Of a stretch of DNA of 64,000 bases, positions 1 through 11,792 are shown one piece after another. Both the position numbers and the translations under genes were made by a program. The notes under the pieces are model-generated. The model saw only the letters and a program-made list of their open reading frames with translations. It was not told where the DNA came from and ran no database searches. Each line of letters opens with the position of its first letter. Position 1 is the stretch's first letter. The DNA comes from Sphagnum magellanicum (lineage: Eukaryota > Streptophyta > Sphagnopsida > Sphagnales > Sphagnaceae). The stretch lies in the NCBI GenBank assembly GCA_021904315.1, contig CM038910.1, positions 13,020,001 to 13,084,000 of the forward strand, in the 5' to 3' direction.

Positions 1-3000
1 ATGGAAATATCCCCCATTGCACAATCTATGAAGAAAGGATAATCCTACCTGTGATTACAATGTCTGGTTTTGGGAAATCCTTCCCAAAGTCTCCAGTCAG
101 TTTGTTGAGGTCACCTTGTATGAAGGTGGCATTCAGTATACCATTCCTATCCGCATTACGTCGAGCGTCTGCAACAGCTTCAGGTACCAGCTCATAACCA
201 TACACATGCTTTACCCTGATGAATCAAAATCACAGTCGAGTAACTGAGAACTGGTTTGTCACGTGAGCTTCTCCCACAGGGTTGTCTGCAATTTTGCTTG
301 CTCTTCCCAACACCATGATGAGAAAGAGTTAAAACCCAGAGAGAAATGCTCTTGAAATTCAGGTTACAAAAAATTGAATCCGTTCGAATTCCTGTTGGAA
401 AGAGGATACCTTGAAGCTATAGTCAGCCCAATGCTCCCAGTGCCACAGAAGAGGTCCAGAACAATTTCACTGGAATCTCCTTTTAACTTGCACTGTTCTT
501 CCACACATTGATATAGCACCTCTGCCTGCCCAAAAAATCACACATATCCTCAGAAAAATCTTGAGAAATACAGAATCATCCACCACTTTCCATTCAGATA
601 ATCCCACAATAGTGCCTAACATTGCAAATCAAATCAATAAAATACTCTCCCAGTGACTCAATGACTTTCCCCTAATACCCATACCCGTATCTAATAGAAT
701 ACCTTCATAAGTACTGAAACTTCCTCAACAGTTTCAATTTTAGTTAAGATGAAAAGAATTGAGGGATGACCCTATAATTACAAGGAAATGGATATTTCAG
801 GTTTGACCAAAGACCAGCAATAATCAGAAAGCATTCAAAAGAGGAAACCCCTTCTTGAAGAAAAGAGTAAACCAGACCACAGAACAAAATTGAAAACATG
901 CTCAGGAACCTTCAACAGAAACTATATGGCATACATCTATCATGACATTGCCCCCACTGAATCCATCAGGGTGCAGGTTAATGTCAAACATTAACCAACA
1001 TACTGAATTTCTGTCATGAGACCCAACAGTAAGGGAAGACTCAGCCATGATGGTGGCTAGCTTGAAAAAGGAGACTCAAGAAAGACGGGTAGCTCAGGGT
1101 TCTTTGATCAGAAAAAAAAGGTGAACATATAAAAAAGGGAAAAAGTGCCAGAAATGAAAAAATCAAGTTCTCATAACTTGGCCACCCACAAGTCATTTAC
1201 CACTAGCAGGATGGCTTTATAGAAGGAGCTTTGCTGTTTCTAACAGAAAAATAAGTCCATAAGTGCCAACTGACCAAAGTCTACAAAAGGATATATCTTC
1301 GAAACCCAAAACCTCTCTTGCCTAACTGTGATGTGTGATGTGTTCAGAAAGTTGTGTATCACAATGTAGATAGGAATTGAGGACACTCCACACTCCCATA
1401 ATATAATAAACAGCACTTGACCTCTTTCTATAAAAACCTGATCCGTGTTGGTCTGGAAAAAGGAGTTTGCTGATATCTCAAAGACAAGGCCACGCAAATG
1501 CTCAGTGATGAACCCCACACCATGCAGCACATGCTCCTTTTCACCCACCGATGAAGGTCCTATTGATGTATTTACATTGTTCACAATGCTCACCTACATG
1601 ACCCACTCCCCTTTGTTTGACAGTCATTGCCCAAAACTTCATACCTATGTCAAGACAAGTGCAAAGAGAGGGAAACTTATAGCTCCAAAATTTGACAAAA
1701 CAGAAAAAAAACAAAAGCAATGTCTTTGGCATGTGCTAATCTGCCGCCAGTGATCCATTGAACATACCAATTGTGGGAAGGAAGCTGAGATATGGTCCAC
1801 AAGAGGTTGGAGAAGCTCAGGCTTGTCATCTTTTGTCACAAAATTTACCATCAGTTGCAACTCTCCTGTGTTGCAATCCCTGCAAGCTCAAATTTTGAAG
1901 AGCAGCACCACAAAAAGCTTCAGAATCTCAGTCCACCTAGGAACACAATGATAACAATAATACACAATGTTATCTGACAGCTATGGTCAGAGTTTGTCTT
2001 CAATGACACATTTCATTTTCTATCCACATTCATATTTTCTTCATAATTATGTTGCAGATGCAAGAACTATATGGTTGCCCCCTCAAACCATTCATTTCCT
2101 GTAGCAGACATAAGAGGACATAAGATGCCTACAAAATATGAAGACGGCAAATTCACTTGTATATCACCTGCCAGAGCGGATGGTAAGATGTTTCAAAAAC
2201 CCCTCATGCGTTCGCACATCATATGGTGGCAACTGGTGCACATTCTTTTCTCCAAATTCCTGTATCATTGCTAAGACCTGCAAAAATGAAAGTAAACTTT
2301 GCTCAAAAGACATACTAAGGAATCCAAAAGAAAAGAAGACCATGGCAGAAAGTCCAGCTTGAAAGCTTTTTTCAGAAACCCACAACAACTGTCTCTGTTG
2401 CACATTACAGACAAAATATTAGGCGAAGAAAAGAAACGTTCATCATTGAAGGTATGGCACTTAGGTCACAGATTAGGGTAAGAGGTAAGTCTCATAGACT
2501 TTACAGGATTAGGGTTTGTGGATTTACGTGTTAGCTCATTGTGGACCTAGGTTCAGTGATTGCAGTGTAAATGGGCTGAGCCTGTAAACCCACAAAAATG
2601 CTTAGACTAGTCTGTAAGGAAAACTTGCACCTGACAGATGACTTGCTGCACAAAGCAATTGGGAGAATGTAAGGAGAGCTTCACCTGATTAGATGTATCA
2701 TGCTGCAATAAGCAGTGGTCAATGGGCAAGACCTTATCAAATCTACCCGGCGCATGAAGCCCTAAAGCAAACTCCATCACTTTTGGATCTACATTCTCTG
2801 CTTCCTTACTTGCAGTCATGTACTCCCCAACAGGCCTCCATTTCTTTGTCCCATAAGAGAACTCCATCTGTTGCTCAGTGATCATACACATCCTTACCAG
2901 TCTCAGCATCATTCACTCCTTACAGGTTCATGTAACCTGAAGACATTATCAATAAATCCAAAGCAATCGACTACAGAAGTCAAAACACACAATTAGCAGC

Positions 3001-4379
3001 CAAAAGCATGACAATAAAAACACTAATTTTCAATGTCCTTAAGAGAGCAGTAACTGACAAGATAGCTTCCTAGAGAGGACTAGCACCTGAAAACTCAACA
3101 AATCAGCAGCATTTTAAACCTTGCCTTGCCTTCCAGTATCTGCATGGAATTTCTTAGCAGCACAGGAGATGAAAAACATGACCTTATTTCGGTAGTGGTA
3201 TTGAGACAAGCATGGCACAATGGGCATCATATAACTGTCAGGATGATCCACTGGAGCACTCCTCCCAAACTTGCCAACCCTTGCCACCAGATCATGAACT
3301 TGTTGTTCCTTGGCCTGCAATTGTGCCTCATATGCCAAATTCTGTGCCTTGCATCCTCCACACTCTCCAAAATATTTACATGGTGCCGTCACTGCATTAT
3401 TGTGCACCGACAATGTCTTCAGCTTGTATGCCTGCACAACAACAAAAATGGCACACTTTCACTACAGTTCACAAAAAGCTGCAACACATGATATATGTAA
3501 GGATGTCAGAAACTACCAAAGGGTAGGGTTTAGGGTTTTACAATTTTGCATGCACCAACATCAAAGAGGTTGTACAATTTTGCATGCAATTCCTCTCACG
3601 CTAGAAGTTTGGGGTAAACTTTGTTGCAGAGGGAGTGTGATTTTAAGGCGTGGATCAATTGCATTATAATACAAGCCATCCAAGGTGATTAGCAAGTGGA
3701 TTTTTTTTTGTTTCCTGGATCAGGGATGGCTACACATAGATCTGACATCTGAAAGACAGATAGATACATGTCCCTGCTGTGCTTTTTCCTAATGGAGGAG
3801 CATCAATGCAGAGCCAGATTTACAAAAGAAAAAAAACTGTTCCTGCTGTACCTCTGCAAAACCTTTTCGCTTCTTGACAATGCGAGCTACGAGGCGTTCT
3901 CCAGGAAGAGCTCTCTCGCAGAACACAACAAACCCCGTCTCCACAACTTTGCAAACTCCCAAACCCTTGTACGCCAAGCTCTCACACTCAAGCTCCAAAT
4001 CCTGACCTTTCTTGGGGAAAAATGACCTGGACCGGGGCGGCGACCTCGGTTGCTCCACAGGAATATTCGAAGCTCCAATTTCCGAATCAAACTGAATGTG
4101 AACAACTCCTTCCTCAGGCTCCTCCCTCGCCGCTTCCACCGCCACCCTATTGTACTCACTACGCGTGCTGCTGCTACACACCCCTCTGCTGTCTCTTGGG
4201 ATTTGGAGACGCAATGCTGCTGTTGTACTGAATGTACGAGGTGAATCAGACGGCAGAGAAGAAGGAAGCGAGGAGCAACGGCGGGGAAACAGATGGAGAC
4301 TGTAAAAACAACGACGACTAAGACACGAAGACACGGCCATGGCAGAAGAGAGAGATATGGCCACCACCACCACCACCAT
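1..4379 (-). CDS. RNA (uracil-5-)-methyltransferase, TrmA/RumA type, organelle-targeted (3' end off window)
   Basis: SAM-dependent m5U methyltransferase for rRNA or tRNA. Exons read on the minus strand, all with GT-AG borders and matching phases: 4340 (or 4379)-3852, 3431-3183, 2867-2685, 2277-2168, 1879-1768, 1593-1438, 525-410, 215-49. Using the ATG at 4340, the N-terminus is Ser/Arg-rich like a plastid or mitochondrial transit peptide. A TRAM domain follows (about residues 110-163, YKGLGVCK). Fe-S cysteines are at about 181, 187, 190 (CKYFGECGGC) and 298 (DHC). SAM motif I is LDLFCGTGSIG near 457, preceded by the family motif FEISANSFFQTNTDQAE. The motif with the catalytic Cys should lie beyond position 1. 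Resembles the plant family of Arabidopsis At3g21300. Start choice 4340 versus 4379 is open; substrate RNA is inferred only. Introns are about 190-910 bp. Confidence 0.92.
526..1437 (-). other. Longest visible intron (912 bp) of the methyltransferase gene
   Basis: Bounded by the donor after the TNTDQ codons (CAG|GT at 1438/1437) and the acceptor GGGCAG before the AEVLY codons (525). AT-rich, no coding signal or mobile element recognised in it. Confidence 0.8.
3432..3851 (-). other. Intron 1 of the methyltransferase gene, with a short direct repeat
   Basis: Lies between the TRAM-domain exon (ends GCAGAG|GT) and the Fe-S exon (acceptor TTGTGCAG). It contains a direct 16-bp repeat TACAATTTTGCATGCA at 3539-3554 and 3573-3588 and a short TAGGGTTTAGGG run at 3524-3537. 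The 16-mer holds the palindrome TGCATGCA (an RY-type element when in promoters), but inside an intron its role is unknown. Confidence 0.6.
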
Positions 4380-4626
4380 GGCTGGCCGGTGCTTCAACGA
4401 AACCAGATTGGATAGGGGTTATGCCCACTCATCACCAAGAAAATTCGGATGGATTTGCTCAACAGGCGGGACACTGATCAGCAAAGTTCTTCAACCATTT
4501 TGCTTGTTTGAGATGCAAATATTTTGGCGATCTTGCAAATTTCCTCATTTGTTTTGCTACTCACTAGAATTCTTCAATGGATCGGATGTCTCCAACGAAC
4601 ACTGTCGCACTTCAGGGCGAGCTCGA
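4380..4626 (-). promoter_or_regulatory. Probable 5' UTR/promoter region of the methyltransferase gene
   Basis: Lies immediately upstream (minus-strand sense) of the first exon. Together with exon 1 (about 3850-4650) it is one of the few stretches that still carries many CpG dinucleotides, while most of the window shows TpG/CpA instead. That pattern suits an unmethylated promoter and first exon of an expressed gene. I see no convincing TATA box, so the start of transcription cannot be placed. Confidence 0.4.
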
Positions 4627-4712
4627 GGGTTCAGTGTTCAGCGTTTAGAGTTCAGGGTATAGGGTTCAAGAGTTTAGGTTTAGGGTTCAGGGTTTAAGGT
4701 TTAAATATTAGA
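4627..4712 (+). repeat. Degenerate telomere-type (TTTAGGG) tract
   Basis: About ten diverged heptamers of the plant telomere type (TTTAGGG, TTCAGGG, TATAGGG, TTTAAGG), all in one orientation. It lies just upstream of the methyltransferase gene. Such interstitial telomere-like boxes are common near plant promoters, but this one may simply be repeat DNA. Confidence 0.6.
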
Positions 4713-6890
4713 TTTTAGAAGGAAGAAAAAGACAAAATCGAATGATCCAATGGCATTCTATTGTTGCACGTGTCATCATTGGCCCTTTTTTTGCCTTGAC
4801 CTCTTTTCCTTTGACACCATTTTGGTTCTTTAAACACATTCTTTTTTTCATGTTGAGCTCCATCAAAATCTTGAGCTTTTTCCAAATCATCAAAATGGAC
4901 TTTCAATCATGTGCCTTATATATGTCATGGAATGGTCCTAGTGTGTGGGTTTTGATCATTTGTGTGATTCTTTTCATCCATGAGATTTCAGCAATGGTTT
5001 TTTCCCTTAATCTTTTTTTACTCTGTTTCACATCACACTAGGGTTTACCTATGGTTGCATCACTTTTGAAGTGGCTCTTCTCTTGGCAAGTCCCAATCCT
5101 TTGATGGGGTTCATCCAATTATCGAATGAGAACTTGCAATATACCACCTCATCAATTGCATCAATTCAATTCAAAGAGTTTTATCTGAACCCTTGGTTAC
5201 CCTGTCCCATCCCAAACTTCCTCCCACCATTCAAAAAGGAATTTGGAATTGCTATCAAAATAAAATGTGAGTAATTGTTTTATGACATTCAATGGACTAT
5301 TAACCTCCATCCTATGTGGGAAATTTTATAATTTAGATGATTGAGTTGTAAGTGATAATTGGGTCGATTGCATTTGGTATTCTTGTGTCTCATGTTGTTC
5401 ATCAATACAAATTATGAAATTAGTGACTTGTGGTGGCTATGTTATTCATTTTAAAGTTTTGTTTTTGGTGGCCATGCATTTGAATGTGTGGGTCTATTTA
5501 GGAAGACCTTAAATAATCAAAGGGTCCTTATTGTTGCTTCTTTTTTCCTTGGCTACCCATTTGCCCGTTCAAGATGTCGCTAGAGATGGCCAAACACATA
5601 TTGGTGTTGCCCATTCTAAACTTTGGAACCTATTATGCACCATATTGTTTGCAATAAAGACCTTTTGCTTATTTGATGTCTTTTGTGCATGTGTTTTGAG
5701 GGATGACTTATAATTATGGATGTTTTTTTATGATTTTGAGTTTTGAAGATTATGAAAGTGTTGTTTAGGTAGGGAAAATGGTTCTTTTTTGGGAAAGACA
5801 AGATGTCACTATTGTTAAGGCCACGTGATGAAATCTTGAATGTTTGAACTTTAAAAAAATAGGAACAAAAAATTAACATTTCAATTTTGCAACATTAACT
5901 AACAAATATTCACAATGAATTATGGAAAACAACTAAAATTGCAATAAAACATTCAAAACTTTCTAACATGCAAACGTCAAACAAATACAACTTCACAAGC
6001 AAAATACAAAGACAAACATTTGAAAAAGAATAAATCCATAACATTTAGAAAAAGTTATGTTTGCTTCAAAATAAAATTGAAAAATCATTACACAAAAAAA
6101 TACAAGACACACTTCAATTTTCTCACAGAATACCTTTGAAGGGGTCAAAAATGATGGAACACCCAAAAAATCAAGGATATCTCAAGAACCACTCTAAATT
6201 CTTAACAAATCTTATTTTAAATAATATTTATATGATGTCAATTTAATCAACTAATTTTTTGGTTTTAAAAATATACACTTTGAAAACCAATGATATTTGT
6301 TCAATAATATTAAACCAATATAAACATTTGGTAGTGATTTCCAATATCAATTTTTAGAATTAATTTTTTATATTGATTTTCAATAATCAAAATTGATACT
6401 AACAATTCATGTCCTAAAAATCCTAACAATTTTTCCACCTTCAATGAGTATGTGGACAACTTGCATTATTTCAATGTAATTATGTAAAAAATTTGACCAT
6501 GAAAAAAATAAAAATTGCAAGGGAGTTAAGTTGAGTAAGTTTTTTCCACTACATTTGTTCTATCATGATGTCAATGTCTAGGTCCTAACATAGTCTATGA
6601 TTTAATATCATTGTGATGTTAAGATATGCTAATGACTTCCAAGTTTGGAAGGAGCTGAATATACTTCTTAATGTAACATTGATAGTTGCAATGAAGAAGG
6701 CCATCATATTAATCTATATGTATAACAGTTTGGCATGGTACCTAAGGGTTGCATAAATAATTTTGTGATTGCATATTACTACCATATTGTAAATTTTGGA
6801 CAATATGAATGTTGGAAGGAATGATTCCTTGACCAAACTCCTCCTTTTGTCAAAATCTTGTGATGTTTATTAGCTTTGCCTGTAGGGAAA
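4713..6890. other. AT-rich intergenic DNA, no gene recognised
   Basis: Contains only short open frames. On the minus strand 4715-4906 gives a Lys-rich 60-residue frame in two overlapping phases (around LEKAQDFDGAQHEKKNVFKE) that may be an old transposon fragment. The plus-strand frame 4742-5041 is Phe/Leu-rich and looks like translated AT-rich DNA. No RNA gene, tandem array or terminal repeat was recognised. Confidence 0.5.
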
Positions 6891-6894
6891 AAAC

Positions 6895-6970
6895 TAAGCA
6901 TCTATGCAGGATTTGAACTTGGGGATAAAATTTTGGCTTACTCATTGATCATGTGGAGATGACAAGTGTT
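6895..6970 (-). repeat. Possible tRNA-derived SINE relic
   Basis: Read on the minus strand, a stretch resembling a Pol III A box (TGATCAATGAGTAAG) is followed about 20 nt later by a good B box (AGTTCAAATCC). The spacing is shorter than in an intact tRNA gene and no cloverleaf could be drawn, so this is at most a decayed tRNA-like or SINE fragment. Confidence 0.28.
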
Positions 6971-7282
6971 CATAGAATGAAAATTTTCACATGGATGTAC
7001 TTTTCCATGTTTGGGTGGATGTAACCATAAATACATTAGGTTTTTTATGAAACCTTAAAATAGTGGCGGGAGCAATGCAACCACCGCCCTTTTTACCATA
7101 GCTTCACAACCTTCAATGGTTGTGAGAGATATTGAAAACTATTTGTTAGGTGGTGACTATGGATTGGCAATGAGTATAACAAAAGCAATCTCATTTGACT
7201 GCGGTGAATGGGGCTATTTTTGGCAGACAAGAAAATAAGTCAAGGAGCACAAGAGAAAAAATGCAAAGCAATTTTTGTAATG

Positions 7283-7314
7283 AGAGAAAAAGAAAGAAAG
7301 AAAGAAAAAAGAGA
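7283..7314 (+). repeat. GAAA microsatellite
   Basis: Run of GAAA units with minor interruptions, all-purine on the plus strand. Confidence 0.85.
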
Positions 7315-7399
7315 CAATAAAGTTCCATTTTGTTGATGTTGTTTTTAACACAAAACTTCAGCTGGAAAAGTGATTGGACAAGGAACGAAAAAGAAAGGT

Positions 7400-7465
7400 G
7401 GGGGGTTAGTAGTGGGGGGGTAGTGGAGGGAGGGACGAAGGGAGTGAGGAAGGGAAGGGGGGTTT
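7400..7465 (+). repeat. G-rich purine tract, candidate G-quadruplex
   Basis: Seven runs of three or more G in about 65 nt, the first two being six and seven G long, separated by short purine/T loops. This satisfies the usual four-G-run rule for an intramolecular quadruplex on the plus strand. It follows the GAAA microsatellite, making a purine-rich segment of about 180 nt on one strand. Confidence 0.6.
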
Positions 7466-7923
7466 TGATGACTGCTAATATGGCGATGGTAAAGGAGCCC
7501 TTGTATCCCATTGCAATTCTTATCAATGAGTTAAATAATGATGATATTCAACTACAACTGAACTCCATCTGTCATCTTTACATCATCACATAGGCATTCA
7601 GTGAGGAGTGGATGCATAAAGAGCTTATACCCTGTTGCATTTTGCTTCGTTGAATGTCATCCAAGGGTGAAAACTGGGTTACAAGCTTGTAAGGAATTGA
7701 GCAACAAATAGAGTAAGTTAGTTAGAGCAAATTGTAATGTTGAACATAGGAAACACAACAATGTTTTTCACATTGTTGTCAAAGGATCGATCCATGGATA
7801 ATCACGTATTTGCCTTCACTATCACCTTCAAGCATCACTAGCACTTCACAACTTGTAGCCTTCTTTTGTTCCTTGAGGTATGCGGCGTTCTATCCATTTG
7901 GGCACGTAACTTTTTCTCTAACA

Positions 7924-7937
7924 TGGTATTTGAACCC
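7924..7937 (+). promoter_or_regulatory. Possible decayed retrotransposon primer-binding site
   Basis: TGGTATTTGAACCC directly after CTAACA resembles the initiator-Met tRNA primer site that follows the 5' LTR of many plant Copia elements (TGGTATCAGAGC). If so, the DNA just to the left (about 7600-7923) is the end of an old LTR and the leader to the right was later interrupted by the solo LTR at 8242. No matching LTR partner was found. Confidence 0.3.
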
Positions 7938-8241
7938 AGGTTCTTGCATCAAGATGTTAACCCCTATTAGAAATGTAGGTTCATCGTTGCAGGTTGGTTG
8001 TGAAGAGTTAAGGTTACACAAGGAGTTCTATTTGTTTGGAATGTGCGTAGAATTAGTGAATTTTGAAACAAACACAATGACTTGTAGTGTTATACATCTT
8101 GTTCGACCTATACCATGTTGAACAACCCAGCACCAACCCTTTCATGTTATCGTTGGTCAATGTAAGCTTCGTTTGTGTATTTCTATTTGCTAAGTAGGTC
8201 AAAACACGTAATTCCACTAGTTTTGGCTTCGTGGGGGAGAG

Positions 8242-9061
8242 TGTCGCAACCCCACTTTGGCCAAGTGTGGGGGTGAAGCCCAACACTTGGAAAAGTTGGA
8301 GGTTGGGAGTCTTCCGGGACTCCTGAATGTTCAGAGCTCGACAGCAAGGGGAAAAACACCTCGCATTGGGGTGTTCTTGGTGTCATTGGAAAGTTCTTGA
8401 AACATAGATATCGAAAATGCCCTCTCATTGGCAATTCGGACGTTTGCAGCCCAAGTTATGGGCAAAAGAAGGGCCGGGAGTCAAATTGGCAATTTGACTC
8501 CCGACCACTAAAAGTCGGGAATCGACCTCTTCCCGACGTCCGATTTGAGTGTGCGACATGGCGTTGAAAAGATCTCGACGAGGGCTACAACTTTGGTTTA
8601 GACCTTGTTGCGATTCAACTCTGCAGTCGGGAGTTATGGTGGTTCAAAGTTCCGGGAGTCCCGCCGGGACAATTTCGAAACTCCATTTCGGGAGTCCTGG
8701 GAATTTGTGCCATTCGGATGTAGCCTCCACGACCAGCTGCAGAGAATACTATATGGGGGAAGGTGGTGGCTTCCCCCGAGTCCGGGCCGTGGTGAGTCTT
8801 GTGTGTCCAAGTGCCCGTGTCAAGTCCCAACACCAAAGGGTGTCCCGAATGCTAAACTAACCCGATTTGGTTGGTTTTTAGATGTAGATTCACATGAGCT
8901 AAGCTAGTTCCTCTTCCTAGTCTGATCCCGGGGCTCCCAACTCGACCCTCTACCCCTTTCTAGAGTTGGAAGCCGGGAGCGTGCTACCAAGTTCAACTTT
9001 CCACAACTTGACTTTGTGAAACCCTCAAGTGGGTTTCACCCCGTGACTTGGGAGCGCGTCA
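8242..9061 (+). mobile_element. Solo LTR, family A copy 1 (820 bp, youngest)
   Basis: Begins TGTCGCAACC and ends GCGTCA, i.e. TG...CA with an imperfect terminal inverted repeat. Flanked by GAGAG (8237-8241) and GAGAC (9062-9066), a 5-bp target-site duplication with one mismatch. It is colinear with 11793-12694 (reverse), 49114-50024 (reverse) and part of 47468-47925. It still carries many CpG, unlike the other copies, so it is probably the most recent. No gag/pol lies beside it, so it reads as a solo LTR formed by recombination. The superfamily cannot be told from the LTR alone. Confidence 0.75.
8475..8503. repeat. Perfect 14-bp-arm palindrome inside family A LTR
   Basis: Arms CGGGAGTCAAATTG and CAATTTGACTCCCG with a single G between them. 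The same site is kept, with few changes, in the other three LTR copies (near 12341, 47787 and 49672). It could form an RNA hairpin in the LTR transcript or bind a dimeric protein. Confidence 0.8.
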
Positions 9062-9066
9062 GAGAC

Positions 9067-9900
9067 TCACAAGGATAATCGTACTTGTCTTGGTTGTAAC
9101 TTCATATAACCATCTTGTTAAGCAAGGAATAACCTTGAGGGCATGATGGAAACAACATAATTGGATTTGTAAAAAGTAATGCTTCCATGCAATTCATCTT
9201 TCTTAGAAGATGAAAAGTAAACTTCTAATTTTGTGGGAAGTTTGCATTCCATTTTATTACAATGACATTTGTGCTTAAAACATAGGAATCGATATGCCAC
9301 ATGCTCAAGACACCTAAAGAGGATGAATAAAGATGAAGATTTCATGAACATTCTTCTGATGAGTTGTGTGACCATAGGTTAATTCAGTGGATGGCTTGAA
9401 TTGACTTTGCAAGCAGCTTCTAATGAGATAGCTAGTAAACTGGAAAGAGGGTTTCTTCTCACTCTTTTTTACTTTCCCAATAATAACAATATCATCGAAA
9501 AGGTCCTTTCTTGCACCCCTTAAATTGAATGAGATTTTTACCTAACACCTAGAAATAACAAAGCATCCACATACAACTTGTTAAGTACTAATAACAAGTT
9601 CGTTGTTGCAGCTATCAAAGAAAACTACAACTGAGTTCATTTCCACATTTGATTGTTCTGCACATATAAGGTCTTCTTTTATTTCCTTTTGTGATGTTGA
9701 ACTAGTTGGATATTATCACATCTACACACTTATTAAGAGCTAGTAGGATTTTTTTTACTTTTGTGGCATTTCCATGTCAACACAACATTGATTACAAATT
9801 TCTATGTCCAAGTGTTTGGTGACATACTAACAAAACAATCAATTTCTAGTTATTAAGTATGCAAGGAACTTTGTGGTGGGTTTCTACTTGGTTAGGAACA
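9067..9900. other. Intergenic, nothing recognised
   Basis: AT-rich sequence after the solo LTR. The only longer frame (9118-9375, minus) has no recognisable domain and is rich in codons expected by chance. Confidence 0.5.
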
Positions 9901-9901
9901 T

Positions 9902-11293
9902 TTGAAGGCTTTTCTTCCTTGGATTGCTTTCAGTCAAACATCAACATTTCCTTCTTATCTAGGATTTGGTATTAACAAATGCAAGTTTGTGATGCTAAGA
10001 TTGACTACTATGTACATTTTGGAAAAAAAGACATTTGTAAGCGATGATGTATTAAGGCGCCAATATTTTGATAAGCTGCCTCCAGAACCTCATACAAGCA
10101 ATTTTAAGGAAGCGTCCATCAACAATGCATTGCCTAACCTTGATAGACCACAAGGATATGACCCTGATATTCCATAATATGTCTATTCCATGGTATCTCT
10201 CTCTCAAACTTTGTGGAGACAAGTAGAACATAATTGTTATGATTTGTCTTGGTCTTGTATAAGATTTTATGAGCATCTGCATTATTGTTTGCAAGTTTAG
10301 CTTGACCAGGCCACAAATTGGGGAGTGTTTTACATCTTATTGTGTTATTGTGGAGTTATTCATGTAGACACATATGTTTTTGCATCTTGTGGGCATAGTT
10401 TTATAATATTGGCATGGGTAGGGTGTTCAAGATTCATTTTTTCAAAACAAGTTGCATTCAAGCTTCTATTTTCAAAAAGCACACATTGTTGACTAAAATG
10501 TCTATTTGTGTGGTTGAAACATCTAAATTTAATGTGCCAAGAAGTCCATCAAGAATTTGTGCTAAAAATAAAAATGTTGCTACTGGTTTGGTACAAGCAT
10601 CGTCCTTTGATGGATTAAAACCACCCTGGGTCCAACCTGCACGACCCAAGTTTCTTCCTCAAGAAGGAAAGGTGATTTGCCCTTCTATTTCTCTCCTTCC
10701 TTTTTTCCTTTTGAAGACCAAGGCACCATATTATGAAACTCCTTTATCTATATTATTAATGTTTGTGTATTCCTCACAAAAAATTTAAACTCCAACTTTA
10801 TTATCTATTAAATACCATTGTTATCACTTGCATATTGTGAACAAGATTCCTCACCCAAGTAAGTATACCTTCATTTTTTTCTTGCTTAAGTTGCAATTCC
10901 TTTATGCATGGCATTTGATTTGGCTAATCTTAAACACACAACATGAACTGTTGTGGGACTATAGCATGTGTGTTGATATTAGTTAAAGTACTATTATCTA
11001 GGAATTCATTACAGGATCTCTTAAAGGTGTTATTACTGCTGCCTCACAATATTCGTTCTATGGAGAAATGGAGATTCGTTATGTTCTTTCTACTAAGGAT
11101 TGCATTTGTGACAATCAAGAGACTAAAGGAAATTTGTGATTATGGAATGGGTGCTTGTAGAATGAACATTCATAAATATGGTAGACCAAGAGATGGTGAA
11201 TGCACAAGAATGTTGGCGTTTTTGTGTTTTTGGATGTTGTCTTGGCCAATTGTTGAGAAGTTTGTTGGGAGAAATCAAAATATGACCATGTGA
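9902..11293 (+). pseudogene. Decayed protein-coding fragments of unknown family
   Basis: Three plus-strand frames in tandem look more protein-like than background: 9902-10177 (VLRRQYFDKLPPEPHTSNFK), 10414-10788 (around SSFDGLKPPWVQPARPKFL) and 10943-11293 (ICDYGMGACRMNIHKYGRPR and GECTRM). The gaps hold stops in all phases. They could be exons of one gene with undetected introns, or a broken mobile element ORF, placed between two solo LTRs. I do not recognise a family. The Cys/His-bearing stretch of the third frame is the most protein-like part. Confidence 0.3.
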
Positions 11294-11792
11294 CTAAATG
11301 TGTTTGCATTTTGAAGGTTTTTGGACTCTTAGTTTCTAGATGGACCAAGGATAAAATTTGTTGTTAAATTGTTGAGCCTTTCTATTTGCACATATTTGAG
11401 TGGTGTTACAGTTCTATTATAGGCATGTAAAGGATGTTTGTAGAACCAATTATAAATTCTGATGGACATTCTATATATTATTTGCAAGAAGCAACTATTG
11501 ACCAACTTCTATTAATATTTCTTACATTGTTGAAGAATAAATTTCTAAATGTCTGATTCAATATCATTAGCAAGTTTGATAAAGTCAATTAGGTCTAGTT
11601 TCAACTTGAATTCAATCTTGTCCTTCCCTTCTTCAAATTGAATATGATGCTTGAACATGTTCAGTGTTCCCCAAGGACTATTGGGAGGAAATATTTAAAG
11701 GAAAATTATGTTATTATGCCATGAGGTTGAATAATCTTCCCAATGTTACTCTTGTTCAAATTCGCTTAAGGATGTGAGTATTGGAGCTCATT

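Noticed and set aside
1445-1753. Plus-strand ORF antisense to the methyltransferase gene
   Set aside because: Shadow of real exons on the minus strand; no coding signal of its own.
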